64,000 bases of DNA from PFJX01 sp044227325 (GCA_044227325.1 JBGAFI010000006.1:199984-263983); one strand, 5' to 3'; numbered from the stretch's first letter, positions 8,362 to 18,476 are shown. The notes: generated by a model not told the origin, from the sequence alone. Program-made: numbers and translations.

Positions 8362-8676
8362 GATGGACGGTGCGAGGATGGGTGGGATGGCGGGAGGATG
8401 AAGTCCGGGGTTCGCGTTTGCGTGTTGCCCGGCAAGCGTAGCACCAACCCGGCGGCGCTGAAGCGCGGCCGGGCCGGAAGCGGGCCGGGTTCGCCGGCGC
8501 GGGCCGGAACCGGTGTCATGCGGGTATCGGTAAAGCTTTGTAAAACCATGTGAAACGGGTGGATCGGCGTGGCGCGAATTTCCACAATCCGCCGTGCGGG
8601 GCCGCCCGGAGTCCGGGTTAGGAATGGGCGCGAGCGTGTGTCCAGGCCACGCGTCATGGATCGGGGAAAGAGAAAA

Positions 8677-9675
8677 ATGTTCACATCCCGCGCAGCGACA
8701 CTTGCCGGCTGGGCCGCGTTCCTGGCCATCGCCTCGGCGCCGGCCCACGCCATCGTCAGCAGTAACGCCGGCAGCCTGCTGAGCGGCGCCGATGTCGACT
8801 ATCTGGATGCCGTCGCCAAACTGACTCTGACCCGCAGCGACGGCACCTACACCTGCTCGGGCAGCCTGCTCGCGGGCGGCCTGTACGCGCTCACCGCGGC
8901 CCATTGCGTGACCGGCGCGGACGGCGACGCGACAACCAGCAAGATCACCCTGTCCTGGAACGAGGGCGAGGTGACGGCCATTTCCACCAGCTATATCGTC
9001 GCCACCGGCTGGGACGGTGATCTGGGCGACGGCAACGATCTGGCACTGATCCAGTTGTCCAGCGCGATCACCAGCATCGACGGCTACGAGTTGTATACCG
9101 GCAGCGCGCTGGGCGAGGATGTGCTCATCGCCGGCTACGGCAAGACCGGTACCGGCACGACCGGCTCCACCGGTGCTTACGGCACGCTCTATTACGGCTA
9201 CAACGAATACGATGCCGACGGCCGGGTCTATCAGATGACCGGCGTCTCCTCCTCGATCTATCTCTACGACTTCGACAGCGGCAGCCGCCAGGACAGCCTG
9301 TTCGGCTCCCTGGGCCTGGGGTCCAGCTTCGAGGCCATCATCGCGCCGGGGGACTCCGGTGGCGCGAGTCTGGTCTACGTGGATGGCGAGTGGTACCTCG
9401 CGGGCGTGCATTCCTTCATCGGCTGCCTGTCCCCTTCCTGCACCATCGACAGCAGTTTCGGCGAATACGCGGGAGACGTGTCGGTGTATGCCCAACTGGC
9501 TTGGCTACAGGGCTACGCGGTGGCCGCCGCGGTGCCCGAAGCGCAAACCTTGGCCCTGTTCCTGGCCGGACTGGGCCTGATCCTTCCCCTGGCGCGCCGC
9601 CGGGTCCGGACCGGCCAGGCGTATCCTGCTGGCGTTCTCGGCGCGTCCTACTCCGCGAACTCCAGCCGTTCCTGA
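8677..9675 (+). CDS. Secreted trypsin-like serine protease with PEP-CTERM sorting signal
   Basis: A 332-aa protein starting at ATG 8677, preceded by GGGGAAAG. The signal peptide ends near SAPAHA. The S1 family triad is visible in LTAAHC, NDLALIQLS and PGDSGGASL. The C-terminus has VPEAQTLALFLAGLGL followed by a basic RRR stretch, the PEP-CTERM tripartite signal for exosortase processing. The gene overlaps the 3' end of the convergent haem-binding-type gene by 28 bp. No exosortase is in the window. Confidence 0.88.
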   Translation: MFTSRAATLAGWAAFLAIASAPAHAIVSSNAGSLLSGADVDYLDAVAKLTLTRSDGTYTCSGSLLAGGLYALTAAHCVTGADGDATTSKITLSWNEGEVTAISTSYIVATGWDGDLGDGNDLALIQLSSAITSIDGYELYTGSALGEDVLIAGYGKTGTGTTGSTGAYGTLYYGYNEYDADGRVYQMTGVSSSIYLYDFDSGSRQDSLFGSLGLGSSFEAIIAPGDSGGASLVYVDGEWYLAGVHSFIGCLSPSCTIDSSFGEYAGDVSVYAQLAWLQGYAVAAAVPEAQTLALFLAGLGLILPLARRRVRTGQAYPAGVLGASYSANSSRS

Positions 9676-10133
9676 AGCTTGTCCAGGGCGGCCTTCGCGC
9701 AGATCTCGTCGTTGTCGCCGCCGGGCGCGCCGGACACCCCCAGCGCGCCGATCAGCACCCCGGCGGCGCGGACCGGCACGCCGCCCTCCAGCACCAGGAT
9801 GCCGTCCACATGGTTCATCTCCATGCGGATGTCCTGCCGGTTGCGGCGGAAATCCGAGGAGGCGACGCCGGACAGGATCACCGCTTCCGCCTTCTCCCGG
9901 GCGATCTGCAGGGTGTAGCGGGAGGCCAGGTCGTCCCGCAGCAGGGCCTGCACGTCGCCGGCCCGGTTCACCACCGTCGCCGTCACCTGCCAGCCCCGCT
10001 CACGGTAGGCATCCACCGCCGCCTGGGCCAGATCGCGGGCGAGTGCCAGACCGACGTTGCGCTGGGTGACCACATCCTTGGCCATGACATTCAGGGGCAA
10101 GGCCAACAGAAGGAGGGGCAGGGCTTTTTTCAT
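9648..10133 (-). CDS. Periplasmic GlcG/HbpS-family (DUF336) protein
   Basis: A 161-aa protein with a signal peptide (MKKALPLLLLALPLNVMA). The DUF336 fold is recognised from ATVVNRAGDVQALLRDDLA, the ARKA-like AREKAEAVIL helix, and the glycine-rich segment GGVPVRAAGVLIGALGVSG followed by DNDEICAKAALD. Family members bind haem or corrinoids, or lie beside glycolate oxidase genes. No partner gene is next to it here, so the ligand is unassigned. Confidence 0.8.
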   Translation of the reverse strand: MKKALPLLLLALPLNVMAKDVVTQRNVGLALARDLAQAAVDAYRERGWQVTATVVNRAGDVQALLRDDLASRYTLQIAREKAEAVILSGVASSDFRRNRQDIRMEMNHVDGILVLEGGVPVRAAGVLIGALGVSGAPGGDNDEICAKAALDKLQERLEFAE

Positions 10134-10328
10134 CGTTGCTCCATGGATGGGTGGAGGGTGGAAGGCGGGACCGGCGGGCGCGGCCCGGGTTCCCCGGTGG
10201 CGGACATCATGCCGGCGAATTCCCGAGCCGCTAAGCGGAAAGCGTTGACGCTATACTCGACCGCCAAGCGGATGCCGGAAAGGGGCGCGAAGCATCGCCC
10301 GCCGGCTGTGTTTTTGGGAGGAAGCGCG

Positions 10329-11591
10329 ATGCATGCTGTTCTGGGCTTGTTGGCCGTGGTGGTGTTTGCCTATTTGGCGTATCGGATTCTGTCCGCCCAC
10401 CCCGTCGTTGCCGAGACGGCGCGAGGCGCGCGCAGCGACCATGGCTTTGCCTTCCTGTCCAACGGCGTGCTGTTCCGCCGGGAGCCGGGCGGAACGCCGC
10501 AACCGCTCCAAAGCGCCTATGTGGACGAGGCCATGGAACGTCGGGAGCGCGCCCGCGAGCGGCACAGCTGGAAGCAGGGGACCAGTTTCAGCATCGCCTC
10601 CGGCGGCGGCACCCGCAGTTTCGAGCCGGACGAGCAACCTATCCAGACCACTTCCGCCGCCTTCGAGCACAACGGGGATCTGCTCTATTTCTTGAAGCAC
10701 GAAAGCGTGGGCGGGCTGTTTCGCCGGGAAGCGGCGACCGGCAAGGAGTTGCGCGTCATGCTCAAACCCGGCCTGCATCTCGCGGATTTGGCGCCGAGGC
10801 CGGACGGCGCCTTGATCGCCGCGTCCTCACTGCAATCCGACCGCCTGGCCAACATCGCCCTGTTCGACCGGGAAGGCGGCAACTACCGGGAGGTGACGGG
10901 GGGCGATTCCGTGGATTCGGCCCCCGCCTGGATTCCGGACGCGCCCGACTTCCTGCTGTTCCAGTCCGCCGGCGTGGCCCGCGACGAGAGCGGCCACATC
11001 GTCGCCCAGGGAAGCGCGGGTATCCAGCGCCTGGACATGGCGTCCGGCACCATCGCCCCGATCCTGGAGGATCCGCGCTACGACTTCCTCAAGCCCCGGG
11101 TTTCCCCGGCCGGGGAGCTGCTGTTCATCCGGCGCCCGTATGAATTGCCGCGCTATGGCACCGCGAACGCGCTCCTGGACACCCTGCTGTTTCCCTATCG
11201 CCTGCTGCGCGCGGTGTTCCATTACCTCAACTTCTTCTCCCTGATGTACAGCCGCAAGCCTTTGACCAGCGCCAGCGGTCCAGCGGTGCAGGCCGACCTC
11301 AAGAGCGTGCTGCTGCAAGGGCGCCGCATCGACGCCGAGAAGGCGTTGCGCCGTCCCCAATTGGTGCAGGGCGTGCCTTCCCTGGTGCCGAACGACTGGG
11401 TGCTGGTCAGCCGTTCCCAGCGGGGCGAGGAGCGCATCCTCGCCAGCAACGTGGCGTCCTACGACATCGGCGCGGACGGCACCATCGTCTACTCCAACGG
11501 CCGCGGCGTGTTCGTCCTGGAACCGGACGGGACGTCCCGCCTGGCGCAGACGGACGAACTGGTGTCGGACGTGTTGGCCGCCGCGGCTTAG
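10329..11591 (+). CDS. Membrane-anchored beta-propeller-like protein of unknown function
   Basis: A 420-aa protein from ATG 10329, with GGGAGGAAG as ribosome binding site. Residues 1-22 form a membrane anchor. The remainder reads as repeated beta-strand blades (for example GDLLYFLKHES, DSAPAWIPDAPDFLLFQS, GAGTIVYSN-like repeats), similar in style to TolB/WD40-type propellers. A hydrophobic insert around residue 280 (LLDTLLFPYRLLRAVFHYL) interrupts the blades. No catalytic motif was seen and the function is unknown. Confidence 0.7.
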   Translation: MHAVLGLLAVVVFAYLAYRILSAHPVVAETARGARSDHGFAFLSNGVLFRREPGGTPQPLQSAYVDEAMERRERARERHSWKQGTSFSIASGGGTRSFEPDEQPIQTTSAAFEHNGDLLYFLKHESVGGLFRREAATGKELRVMLKPGLHLADLAPRPDGALIAASSLQSDRLANIALFDREGGNYREVTGGDSVDSAPAWIPDAPDFLLFQSAGVARDESGHIVAQGSAGIQRLDMASGTIAPILEDPRYDFLKPRVSPAGELLFIRRPYELPRYGTANALLDTLLFPYRLLRAVFHYLNFFSLMYSRKPLTSASGPAVQADLKSVLLQGRRIDAEKALRRPQLVQGVPSLVPNDWVLVSRSQRGEERILASNVASYDIGADGTIVYSNGRGVFVLEPDGTSRLAQTDELVSDVLAAAA

Positions 11592-11649
11592 CCCCGGCGC
11601 GGCCCCGTTTTCGCGGCGACGATCCCGTGCGGACCCGGGTGCCGCCGTC

Positions 11650-13149
11650 TCAGGTGCCGCAGAAGGTGCGGAACTCCGCCATGAACGCCCCCGGTGCCGG
11701 CTCCGCGTAGCGGGCCAGGGCCGGATCTTCGTCAAAGGGGCGCCGCAAGGCGTTCAGCAGTGCCTCGAACAGGGAAAGGTCGCCCTGGTCGGAGGCGGCG
11801 TCCAGGGCTTCCTCCACGCGATGGTTGCGCGGAATCAGCCAGGGGTTCACCTGGCGCATGGCCCGGGCGCGTTCGCCGCCCGCGTCGCTGCCCGTGTCCT
11901 CGGCGGCGCAGCGCTCGCGCCAGCGTTCCAGCCAGCGGTCCAGTCCCGGCTGGCCGGCGAACAGGGCGCGTAAGGGCGCTTCGTCGCCTTCCGCCGCGTC
12001 CGCCAAGCGGCGCCAGGCCAGGGTGAAATCCACCTGCTGGGCATGCAGCAGGTCCAGCCAGCTTTCCCCCAGGGCGGTGTCCACGCTGTCGCCATGGCTC
12101 ACCTGCCCGCGCAGCCCGAGCTTGGCGCGCAGACCGGCCAGCCAATAGTGGCGCTGGCGTGCCTTGAGGGATTCGATCACCTCGGTGGCCAGCGAGATCG
12201 CGTGGCCCTCGTTCCCGGCGATCAGCGGCAGCAGGGTCTCGGCCAGGCGGGCCAGGTTCCAGCGGGCGATGCGGGGCTGCTCCTCGTAGGCGTAGCGCCC
12301 CCCCTCGTCGATGGAACTGAACACCGCCCGGGGGTCGTAGGCCTCCATGAAGGCGCAGGGGCCGAAGTCGATGGTCTCGCCGGGAATGCTCATGTTGTCC
12401 GTGTTCATCACGCCGTGGATGAAGCCCACGTGCAGCCACTGGGCGATGAGCGCGGCCTGACGCTCGGCCACGGCGCCCAGGAAGCCCAGGTAGCGGTTTT
12501 CGGATTCCAGCAGTTCCGGGTAGTGGCGGGCGATGGCGTAGTCGGCGAGCTGGCGTATCTGCTCCGGCGTGCCGTGGGCCGCGAAGTACTGGAAGGTGCC
12601 CACCCGCAGGTGGCTCGCGGCCACGCGCGTGAGGATGGCGCCGGGCAAGGTGCGTTCGCGAAACACCGGCTCGCCGGTGGATACCACCGCCAAGGCGCGG
12701 GTGGTGGGAATGCCCAGGGCATGCATGGCCTCGCCGATCAGCACCTCCCGCAGCATGGGCCCCACCGCCGCCTTGCCGTCGCCCCGGCGGGAAAAGGGTG
12801 TGCGCCCGGAACCCTTGAAGGCGATGTCCCGGCGCCGGCCGAGTTGGTCGATGACCTCCCCGACCAGCAGCGCGCGGCCGTCGCCCAGTTGCGGGGAGAA
12901 GTGCCCGAACTGGTGGCCCGAATAGGCCTGGGCGATGGGTTGGGCGCCCTCGGGCAGGCGGTTGCCGGAGAAAATGTCCGCCAGCGCGGTGTCGTCCTGT
13001 CCGTCCAGGCCAAGATTCAGTTCCCGCGCCAGGCCGTGGTTGAAGAACAACAGCAGCGGCGCCTGCACGGCGGCCGGCCGGCAGGGTTCGTAGAAGCCCT
13101 GCAGGTCGCGGGCGTAGGAGTTGTCGAAGGGGATGGTCATGGCTGGCAT
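11650..13149 (-). CDS. selO: SelO/YdiU protein adenylyltransferase
   Basis: A 499-aa pseudokinase-fold AMPylase that transfers AMP to Ser/Thr/Tyr of target proteins in redox stress. Characteristic segments are YSGHQFGHFSPQLGDGRA, KGSGRTPFSRRGDGKA, GIPTTRAL, HGVMNTDNMSI and TIDFGPCAFM. The penultimate selenocysteine of animal SelO corresponds to a cysteine in the terminal FCGT. The alternative ATG 9 bp downstream (13140) is equally possible. Confidence 0.95.
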   Translation of the reverse strand: MPAMTIPFDNSYARDLQGFYEPCRPAAVQAPLLLFFNHGLARELNLGLDGQDDTALADIFSGNRLPEGAQPIAQAYSGHQFGHFSPQLGDGRALLVGEVIDQLGRRRDIAFKGSGRTPFSRRGDGKAAVGPMLREVLIGEAMHALGIPTTRALAVVSTGEPVFRERTLPGAILTRVAASHLRVGTFQYFAAHGTPEQIRQLADYAIARHYPELLESENRYLGFLGAVAERQAALIAQWLHVGFIHGVMNTDNMSIPGETIDFGPCAFMEAYDPRAVFSSIDEGGRYAYEEQPRIARWNLARLAETLLPLIAGNEGHAISLATEVIESLKARQRHYWLAGLRAKLGLRGQVSHGDSVDTALGESWLDLLHAQQVDFTLAWRRLADAAEGDEAPLRALFAGQPGLDRWLERWRERCAAEDTGSDAGGERARAMRQVNPWLIPRNHRVEEALDAASDQGDLSLFEALLNALRRPFDEDPALARYAEPAPGAFMAEFRTFCGT

Positions 13150-13730
13150 CGGCTACGCCCACGTTTCAGGCGCGGGTTAGGGTTGGGCTAATGGGAAGGA
13201 ACTTATGGCCGGCAGCGGGGAAATTCCACCCCGTCGGCACAAGGGGATAGCCATATTTGTCCGTCATCGCGACGAATGCGGGAATCCAGGCGCCACCACC
13301 GCCAGCGCCCTGCGTTGATCAGGTGTGATATTCGAGTTGGGAGCTGAATGTCATCGACCCAAATGACCATTGTCGGGCGGCCTTGGAACGTCTGCTCTTT
13401 GTCATGAAATCGTATTGTGTTCGGGCGATAGTTTGACTTTCGTTAGCTGCGCGATTCCGATTATGATTCGTGCCGAAAAATATGGACTCAGGGAGAGTCG
13501 CTTGTTTCAAGCATGTCCGCAGCCTCCATTCGCGCAGGCAACACTTCGTTCAATGCGTCGGCTTGAGGCCGCGTCCCACCCTCCGATTCATGCCAGCCAA
13601 TGAGCTGTGAGTCGACGTTGTCATTTGTTTTCTCCAGGACAAGCAAGGTTTCAGATCACCAGATGTCGAGTCCCGATGCCCCCGCACGCCCGCACATGAG
13701 CCAACGGTTTCGAGAAGAAAAGAGCGCGCC
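13150..13730. other. Intergenic region, no supported gene
   Basis: About 580 bp with lower GC than the flanks. It holds one copy of a widespread repeat-like segment (about 13263-13292, GACGAATGCGGGAATCCAG). Open frames here lack a ribosome site and family features, so none is called. The 3' part is the likely promoter region of the lipoprotein pair. Confidence 0.4.
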
Positions 13731-14120
13731 ATGGCCGTTTTGAATCGCGCCGTGGGTATTGTCGTGGCCCTGTTGTTGAATGGTTGCGCGAGCGAGGTGG
13801 TCCGTTACCCGGCAAATCTGGAGGCAAACACCTCTCCTGCCGCCAGGCATTACGTGCTGTTGGGAACTACGATGTTCCGGCTCGATTCCGGGTATGACCG
13901 AACGATCCAGTCCGGCACGGAATTCGTGGAATTCGGGAGCATCACGCAAGGGACGGTGATCAAACCCACCAACACGGTTCTTACCGTTGAGGGGGCGCAC
14001 ATGCATGAGGCCTATCCCGTATTCGCACTGAACAAGATCGTCGGCTTCTATCTGCCCGTCGAACATGCTTTTTCCCCCGTTACCGATACCCCCATCGTTG
14101 TGATTGAAGAAAGGAAGTAG
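13731..14120 (+). CDS. Putative lipoprotein
   Basis: A 129-aa protein with a lipoprotein signal (hydrophobic stretch ending LLLNGC, acylated Cys near residue 19). The mature part is mostly beta with no recognised domain. It ends 3 bp before the DUF2846-like lipoprotein, so the two are one operon and may act together in the envelope. Confidence 0.75.
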   Translation: MAVLNRAVGIVVALLLNGCASEVVRYPANLEANTSPAARHYVLLGTTMFRLDSGYDRTIQSGTEFVEFGSITQGTVIKPTNTVLTVEGAHMHEAYPVFALNKIVGFYLPVEHAFSPVTDTPIVVIEERK

Positions 14121-14123
14121 TCC

Positions 14124-14564
14124 ATGAAGCTGTCTGTGATCGTCGCATCCATCGCCGCATCCGTTCTGATGTCGGCCTGTGCGTCCGGCCCGAAAATGGC
14201 GGAAATGAAGTCGTCCATCCCAAGCCTGAAGGCTAACGAGGGCCGGGTGTACTTCTATCGCAAGTCCAGCATGTTGGGCGCCGCCATCCAGCCCTCCATC
14301 ACCTTGAATGGCGCAGTGGTGGGTGATTCCAAGCCAGGCGGATTTTTCTTCGTCGATCGCGCCCCAGGTTCCATGGAAGTCACCACGACCACAGAGGTGG
14401 AGAAGAAGCTGACGTTCGTGCTTGACGCCGGTCAAACCCGCTACGTCCGTACAGCCATCGGCTTTGGTGTCATCGCCGGACGTGTATATCCGGAGTTGGT
14501 CGACAGCCAGACCGGCGAGACGGAAATCAGCGAAACCAGTTACACGGGTGTTCCGCTGAAGTGA
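14124..14564 (+). CDS. DUF2846-type lipoprotein
   Basis: A 146-aa lipoprotein with lipobox LMSAC (Cys near residue 19). The mature domain contains EGRVYFYRKSS, ITLNGAVVGDSKPGGFFFVD and PGSMEV, a pattern typical of DUF2846. The function of that family is unknown. It is the second gene of a two-lipoprotein operon. Confidence 0.78.
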   Translation: MKLSVIVASIAASVLMSACASGPKMAEMKSSIPSLKANEGRVYFYRKSSMLGAAIQPSITLNGAVVGDSKPGGFFFVDRAPGSMEVTTTTEVEKKLTFVLDAGQTRYVRTAIGFGVIAGRVYPELVDSQTGETEISETSYTGVPLK

Positions 14565-14876
14565 TCTGTTCGCGGGATGGAGCGCCGGGCGCGCATTGCC
14601 CGGCTGCGCGACAGTCGGTGGCGGGCGTCGCGGCTGACGGGTTGACTAGCTCCGCTGCCCGATCTTCTACCCCAGTCTCCGGCGTGCCCTGCCCAGAAAA
14701 CTGAACTTGAGGGCGGAGCCCCACGGCTGCGCGGGAATCCGCATGGCGAACACATGCGCTACTCCCTGAATCACCTTCGGCAAGAGCGGGCGGTAGGAAT
14801 GCCGGCGCCCGTTCCGCAGGTGCCCGAGGCCGAGACGCCCAGTGAAAAAGCCATCGCGGTGATGAAGCCGCGTGGC
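14565..14876. other. Convergent intergenic region
   Basis: About 310 bp between the lipoprotein pair and the convergent cyclase gene. No gene with a start site, family match or terminator was recognised. Confidence 0.35.
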
Positions 14877-16013
14877 CTAGCACGCCACCCGATTGCGTCC
14901 GCCCGCCTTGGCGCGGTACAGCGCCTGGTCGGCTTCCTCGAGGAACTCGGTCAGGGTGTCGTTTTCGCGGACCTGATCCAGGGTGGCGATGCCGATGCTG
15001 GCGGTGGTGCCCAGTCCGAGCTGCCGGCAATACTGCTCGATGGACACGCGCAGCCGCTCGGCCAGCGTGCGCGCTCCGGTTAGATCGGTCTCCGGGGCCA
15101 GCAGGCAGAATTCCTCGCCGCCATAGCGGCCGAACAGATCCTCCCGACGCAGGCACTGGTCGGCCAGGATCTTGACCTGGCGCAGCACTTGATCCCCGGC
15201 CAGGTGGCCATGCTGATCGTTGAGGCGCTTGAAGTTGTCCATGTCGATGAACAGGAGCGATACGGCGTGGCCCTTGCGCCGGCAGCGGGTGAGCTCCTTT
15301 TCCGCGAGTTCCATGAAGCTGCGCCGGTTATATGCCTCGGTAAGGGGGTCCAGGGTGGCGAGCCGGGTGATCTGTTCCCGCTGGCGCGCTTCGATCAGCA
15401 GCAGGAAGCCGAACAGAAAGCCGAAACGGGCGACGAAGAAGATCAGGTAGGCGACGCTTTCGCGGCTGCCGGGTTCCGGCAGACAGGGCAGGATGCGGTC
15501 GGGCCCGAGCGCCAGCCGTACCGTACTGGCCAGAAGAAGCGCCGCGGGCAGCAGCCCGCTGGCCGCCATCACGGCGCGCAGCCCCAACCAGGGGCCGGCA
15601 CGGGTCAACAGATAGGCCGCGGCCATGCACATCTGCACCGCCAGCATGAGCTGGGCGCCCATATGCCGCTCGGGCGAGCCCAACGGCGTCAGCGCGAACA
15701 CCAGGATGGCCACGGGCACCGGCCACCAGGGCCAGGCGCGACGGGGCGTCTGGCCGAAGAAGTGCACCAGCGAGGCGGTGAGGATGGCAAGGGCCGCGGA
15801 AAGCAGGCTGAAGCCGACCAGGGGATAGGTGGGCGAAGCGGTGGGGCCGCATTGCAGCATCACGCCCCAGCCGGCCGACTGCACCAGCAGATTGGTTATC
15901 CAGAGCCGCAGGGCGGTGTCGAGCCGGCCTCGGAAGGCCACGGCCAGCAACAGGGCCATGAGCAGGTTGCCGGCGACGAAGGCGACGATGAAGGTGCGCG
16001 GATCTAAGAACAC
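14877..16013 (-). CDS. Membrane-bound diguanylate cyclase
   Basis: A 378-aa protein with about six to seven hydrophobic segments in residues 1-205 followed by a GGDEF domain. The active site is GRYGGEEF, and the upstream RRED (RxxD, five residues before GGEEF) is the c-di-GMP inhibitory site, so product feedback is expected. The domain opens with TLDPLTEAYNRRSF. The N-terminal sensor is not one of the named families I can identify. Confidence 0.92.
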   Translation of the reverse strand: MFLDPRTFIVAFVAGNLLMALLLAVAFRGRLDTALRLWITNLLVQSAGWGVMLQCGPTASPTYPLVGFSLLSAALAILTASLVHFFGQTPRRAWPWWPVPVAILVFALTPLGSPERHMGAQLMLAVQMCMAAAYLLTRAGPWLGLRAVMAASGLLPAALLLASTVRLALGPDRILPCLPEPGSRESVAYLIFFVARFGFLFGFLLLIEARQREQITRLATLDPLTEAYNRRSFMELAEKELTRCRRKGHAVSLLFIDMDNFKRLNDQHGHLAGDQVLRQVKILADQCLRREDLFGRYGGEEFCLLAPETDLTGARTLAERLRVSIEQYCRQLGLGTTASIGIATLDQVRENDTLTEFLEEADQALYRAKAGGRNRVAC

Positions 16014-16216
16014 GGAATCGGGGTGGGGTCAGGGGGTGCTGGCGTCGGCGCGTGGTCGTCGGACCAGGTGCCGGCACCCGCGACAGTGTCTCACAAGGGA
16101 GACCGGTCCTGGCGCGTCTTCAACCTGGCGCACTGCTCTACCCGATCCTGCTGACAATCACGCTCAATTTGGCCAGAAAATCGCGCCTGACCCCGTCAAT
16201 CGTGCTTCATCGCGCC

Positions 16217-16439
16217 CTAAACGCGCTCGATGGTTTCGGCGGTGATGCGCCGCAAATCCTCTTCGTCCAGACCCTGGTCGCAATGCAAGAAGCAACAAGG
16301 CTTGTCCTTGATCTCTTTATGGATGTCCCAGAACCTTTGCATGTCATCCACGATGGATGAGTTCCATCATCTCGCTATTGATGGTGATGGGCCCGTTGCC
16401 TTTGAGCAACACGATTTTGGGGCGTTTGGCGGCGTTCAT
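16217..16439 (-). CDS. Small ORF pair or frameshifted small cysteine-rich gene
   Basis: Two adjoining frames read as coding. The first (16439-16344, 31 aa) starts at an ATG with a GGAG site 5-8 bp upstream and encodes MNAAKRPKIVLLKGNGPITI and onwards. Its TGA is followed one base later by an ATG (16342) that opens a 41-aa frame ending at 16217, containing KDKPCCFLHCDQGLDEED. They could be two translationally coupled peptides, or one gene broken by a one-base indel. The composition fits the host. No family was recognised. Confidence 0.4.
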
Positions 16440-16531
16440 AGGGACTCCGGAAAGGCCGCATTGAAACACACGCAATGTTCACGCGAGGCAGTGGCCCGGG
16501 GATAGCGGTTTGGCGTGGCGTCGGCAAGAAT

Positions 16532-16672
16532 TCAGCGCCAGACGAGGACCAGCGTGCCTTGTTCCCGCAAGCGGCCAAGTACTTCGTCGACGACCCCGGC
16601 GACGGTCTGTTTCTGATGGCGTTCGCCATCGCGCAATAGGTTCAGTTTCCAGGGTAGGTTGGGCTGAGCCAT
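16532..16672 (-). CDS. Possible 46-aa small ORF
   Basis: An open frame with protein-like content (LNLLRDGERHQKQTVAGVV, then a leucine-rich helix) ending at 16532. Its only ATG lies inside a dispersed repeat, so the first seven codons are repeat-derived and the true start may have been lost. It points toward the small ORF pair on the same strand and may be a remnant of the same locus. Confidence 0.3.
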   Translation of the reverse strand: MAQPNLPWKLNLLRDGERHQKQTVAGVVDEVLGRLREQGTLVLVWR

Positions 16673-16684
16673 GCGAAGCCCAAC
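16654..16684. repeat. Dispersed REP-like inverted repeat
   Basis: The palindrome TTGGGCTGAGCCATGCGAAG, followed by CCCAAC, matches a repeat commonly scattered between genes in proteobacterial genomes. It overlaps the 5' end of the possible 46-aa ORF. Confidence 0.6.
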
Positions 16685-16757
16685 AACAGCGGGGCGTTAG
16701 AAACTGACCCTTTGGTCAGAACGGTCCCAGGGCGAAAAGCTAGCAAAGCTCATGGGT

Positions 16758-17168
<411 letters not shown>

Positions 17169-17325
17169 GTTAATTAAAAAACTGATATTTATCTTTGCTT
17201 CATCCTAGTCAGATGCTATTTTTTAAACAAACGAATGTTGTTTCAGTTGCTAATTATTTCATCAGCGACCGAGCAAGTTAGGGGCATACAAAAACACCCA
17301 ATAGTTAAGTCATGGGGGGGTGAAA

Positions 17326-18318
17326 ATGTATATGTACTTGAAACGGATATGGTGGAGGCTTGCGGTATTGAGGAGCCCTAACGATGTCTATGAGATCATA
17401 GATTCCTCAATCAAGCCTTATTATTATCCCGTAGTGCAGCGGTTAAATGGAAATGTCTTTGCTGTCAACATTAACAATTCAAAAATGGGATTTTTTGCCC
17501 ATCTCAATTGGTGCTTGTTCGTGTTGTACTATTGTCAACGCAAAGGATTGACGCCGTATTTAGAGTTGACTTCAGAAAACTATCTATCGCCGATGCGTGG
17601 TCCAGACTGGTTCAAATATTACTTCTCCAACTTGGCTCTGCGAAACAAAGGCTACGATGACACCTTTCGCCCGCCGTATGTCACGCGGGTGCGCCAAATC
17701 GGCGAATTAAAATTGCCGGACTGGTGTTATCACGATTTGAGCCTTGACCAAGCAGCCGAGTTGGTCCGCAACACTTTGGAGCTGCGACCTGAAATTATCT
17801 CAAAAGTCGAAAATTTCCTCGAACTAAACTTCAATCGCCGCAAAGTATTGGGAATCCATTTTCGCGGCACGGACAAGGCTACCGAAGCACCGAGGGTAAA
17901 ATGGGAATACTGCCGCAATACGATAAGAAATTACTTGGGGGCTCACCCAGAAACGGATGCGCTGTTCGTGACAAGCGACGAAGCGGCTTTTTTAGACTAC
18001 ATCAAAATACATTTTACAGACATAACAGTCTGCTCTCATGATGACCATTATCGAAGTGCCGGAACGGTGCCTACACATATCCTGGGCACGGGTGGCGATA
18101 ACTATCTGAAAGGCCTTGATGCATTGGTTAATTCCCTGCTTCTTTCTCATTGTTCGGTCATAGTGCGTTCATCGTCTTTTCTATCTGCATGGTCGTCCAT
18201 ATTCAATCCACAAGTGCCAGTCATTCTGCTGAACAAACCGCACAGCGGTACAACGTGGTTCCCGGAGACAATCATCATGCAACGTTCCTTGAATCAATAT
18301 CTACCGGATGCTAATTGA
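17326..18318 (+). CDS. Fucosyltransferase-like glycosyltransferase, AT-rich
   Basis: About 330 aa. The motif LGIHFRGTDKATEAPRV (about residue 180) matches the HxRxxDK nucleotide-sugar site of NodZ/FUT8-type alpha-1,6-fucosyltransferases, and SHCSVIVRSSSFLSAWSS near residue 285 matches the second conserved segment of that superfamily. GTG 17320 is an alternative start; the ATG at 17326 follows a G-run that can act as ribosome site. The gene is clearly lower in GC than its neighbours and stands alone between the thiC pseudogene and an IS element, so it was probably acquired horizontally. The acceptor is unknown. Confidence 0.72.
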   Translation: MYMYLKRIWWRLAVLRSPNDVYEIIDSSIKPYYYPVVQRLNGNVFAVNINNSKMGFFAHLNWCLFVLYYCQRKGLTPYLELTSENYLSPMRGPDWFKYYFSNLALRNKGYDDTFRPPYVTRVRQIGELKLPDWCYHDLSLDQAAELVRNTLELRPEIISKVENFLELNFNRRKVLGIHFRGTDKATEAPRVKWEYCRNTIRNYLGAHPETDALFVTSDEAAFLDYIKIHFTDITVCSHDDHYRSAGTVPTHILGTGGDNYLKGLDALVNSLLLSHCSVIVRSSSFLSAWSSIFNPQVPVILLNKPHSGTTWFPETIIMQRSLNQYLPDAN

Positions 18319-18476
18319 GCAGAGTATTCGCCGAATATGGTGGCAATTAAAGGTCGGCTCGACGAAGTCGCGTAGATTGATTTGAATTTTTTCGAACATT
18401 TGGTGTTGGTGTTGTTTCCGGCGTTTAGTCTCGCGCACAAATGGGGACCACAAATGGGGGGCCACAATTGGGGACA

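Noticed and set aside
13263..13292. TGTCCGTCATCGCGAC near 13.25 kb as another regulatory motif copy
   Set aside because: The right half-site does not match CGnACA and the sequence belongs to a common dispersed repeat.
13319..13510. 63-aa minus-strand open frame
   Set aside because: No ribosome site, no family motif, and composition of intergenic DNA.
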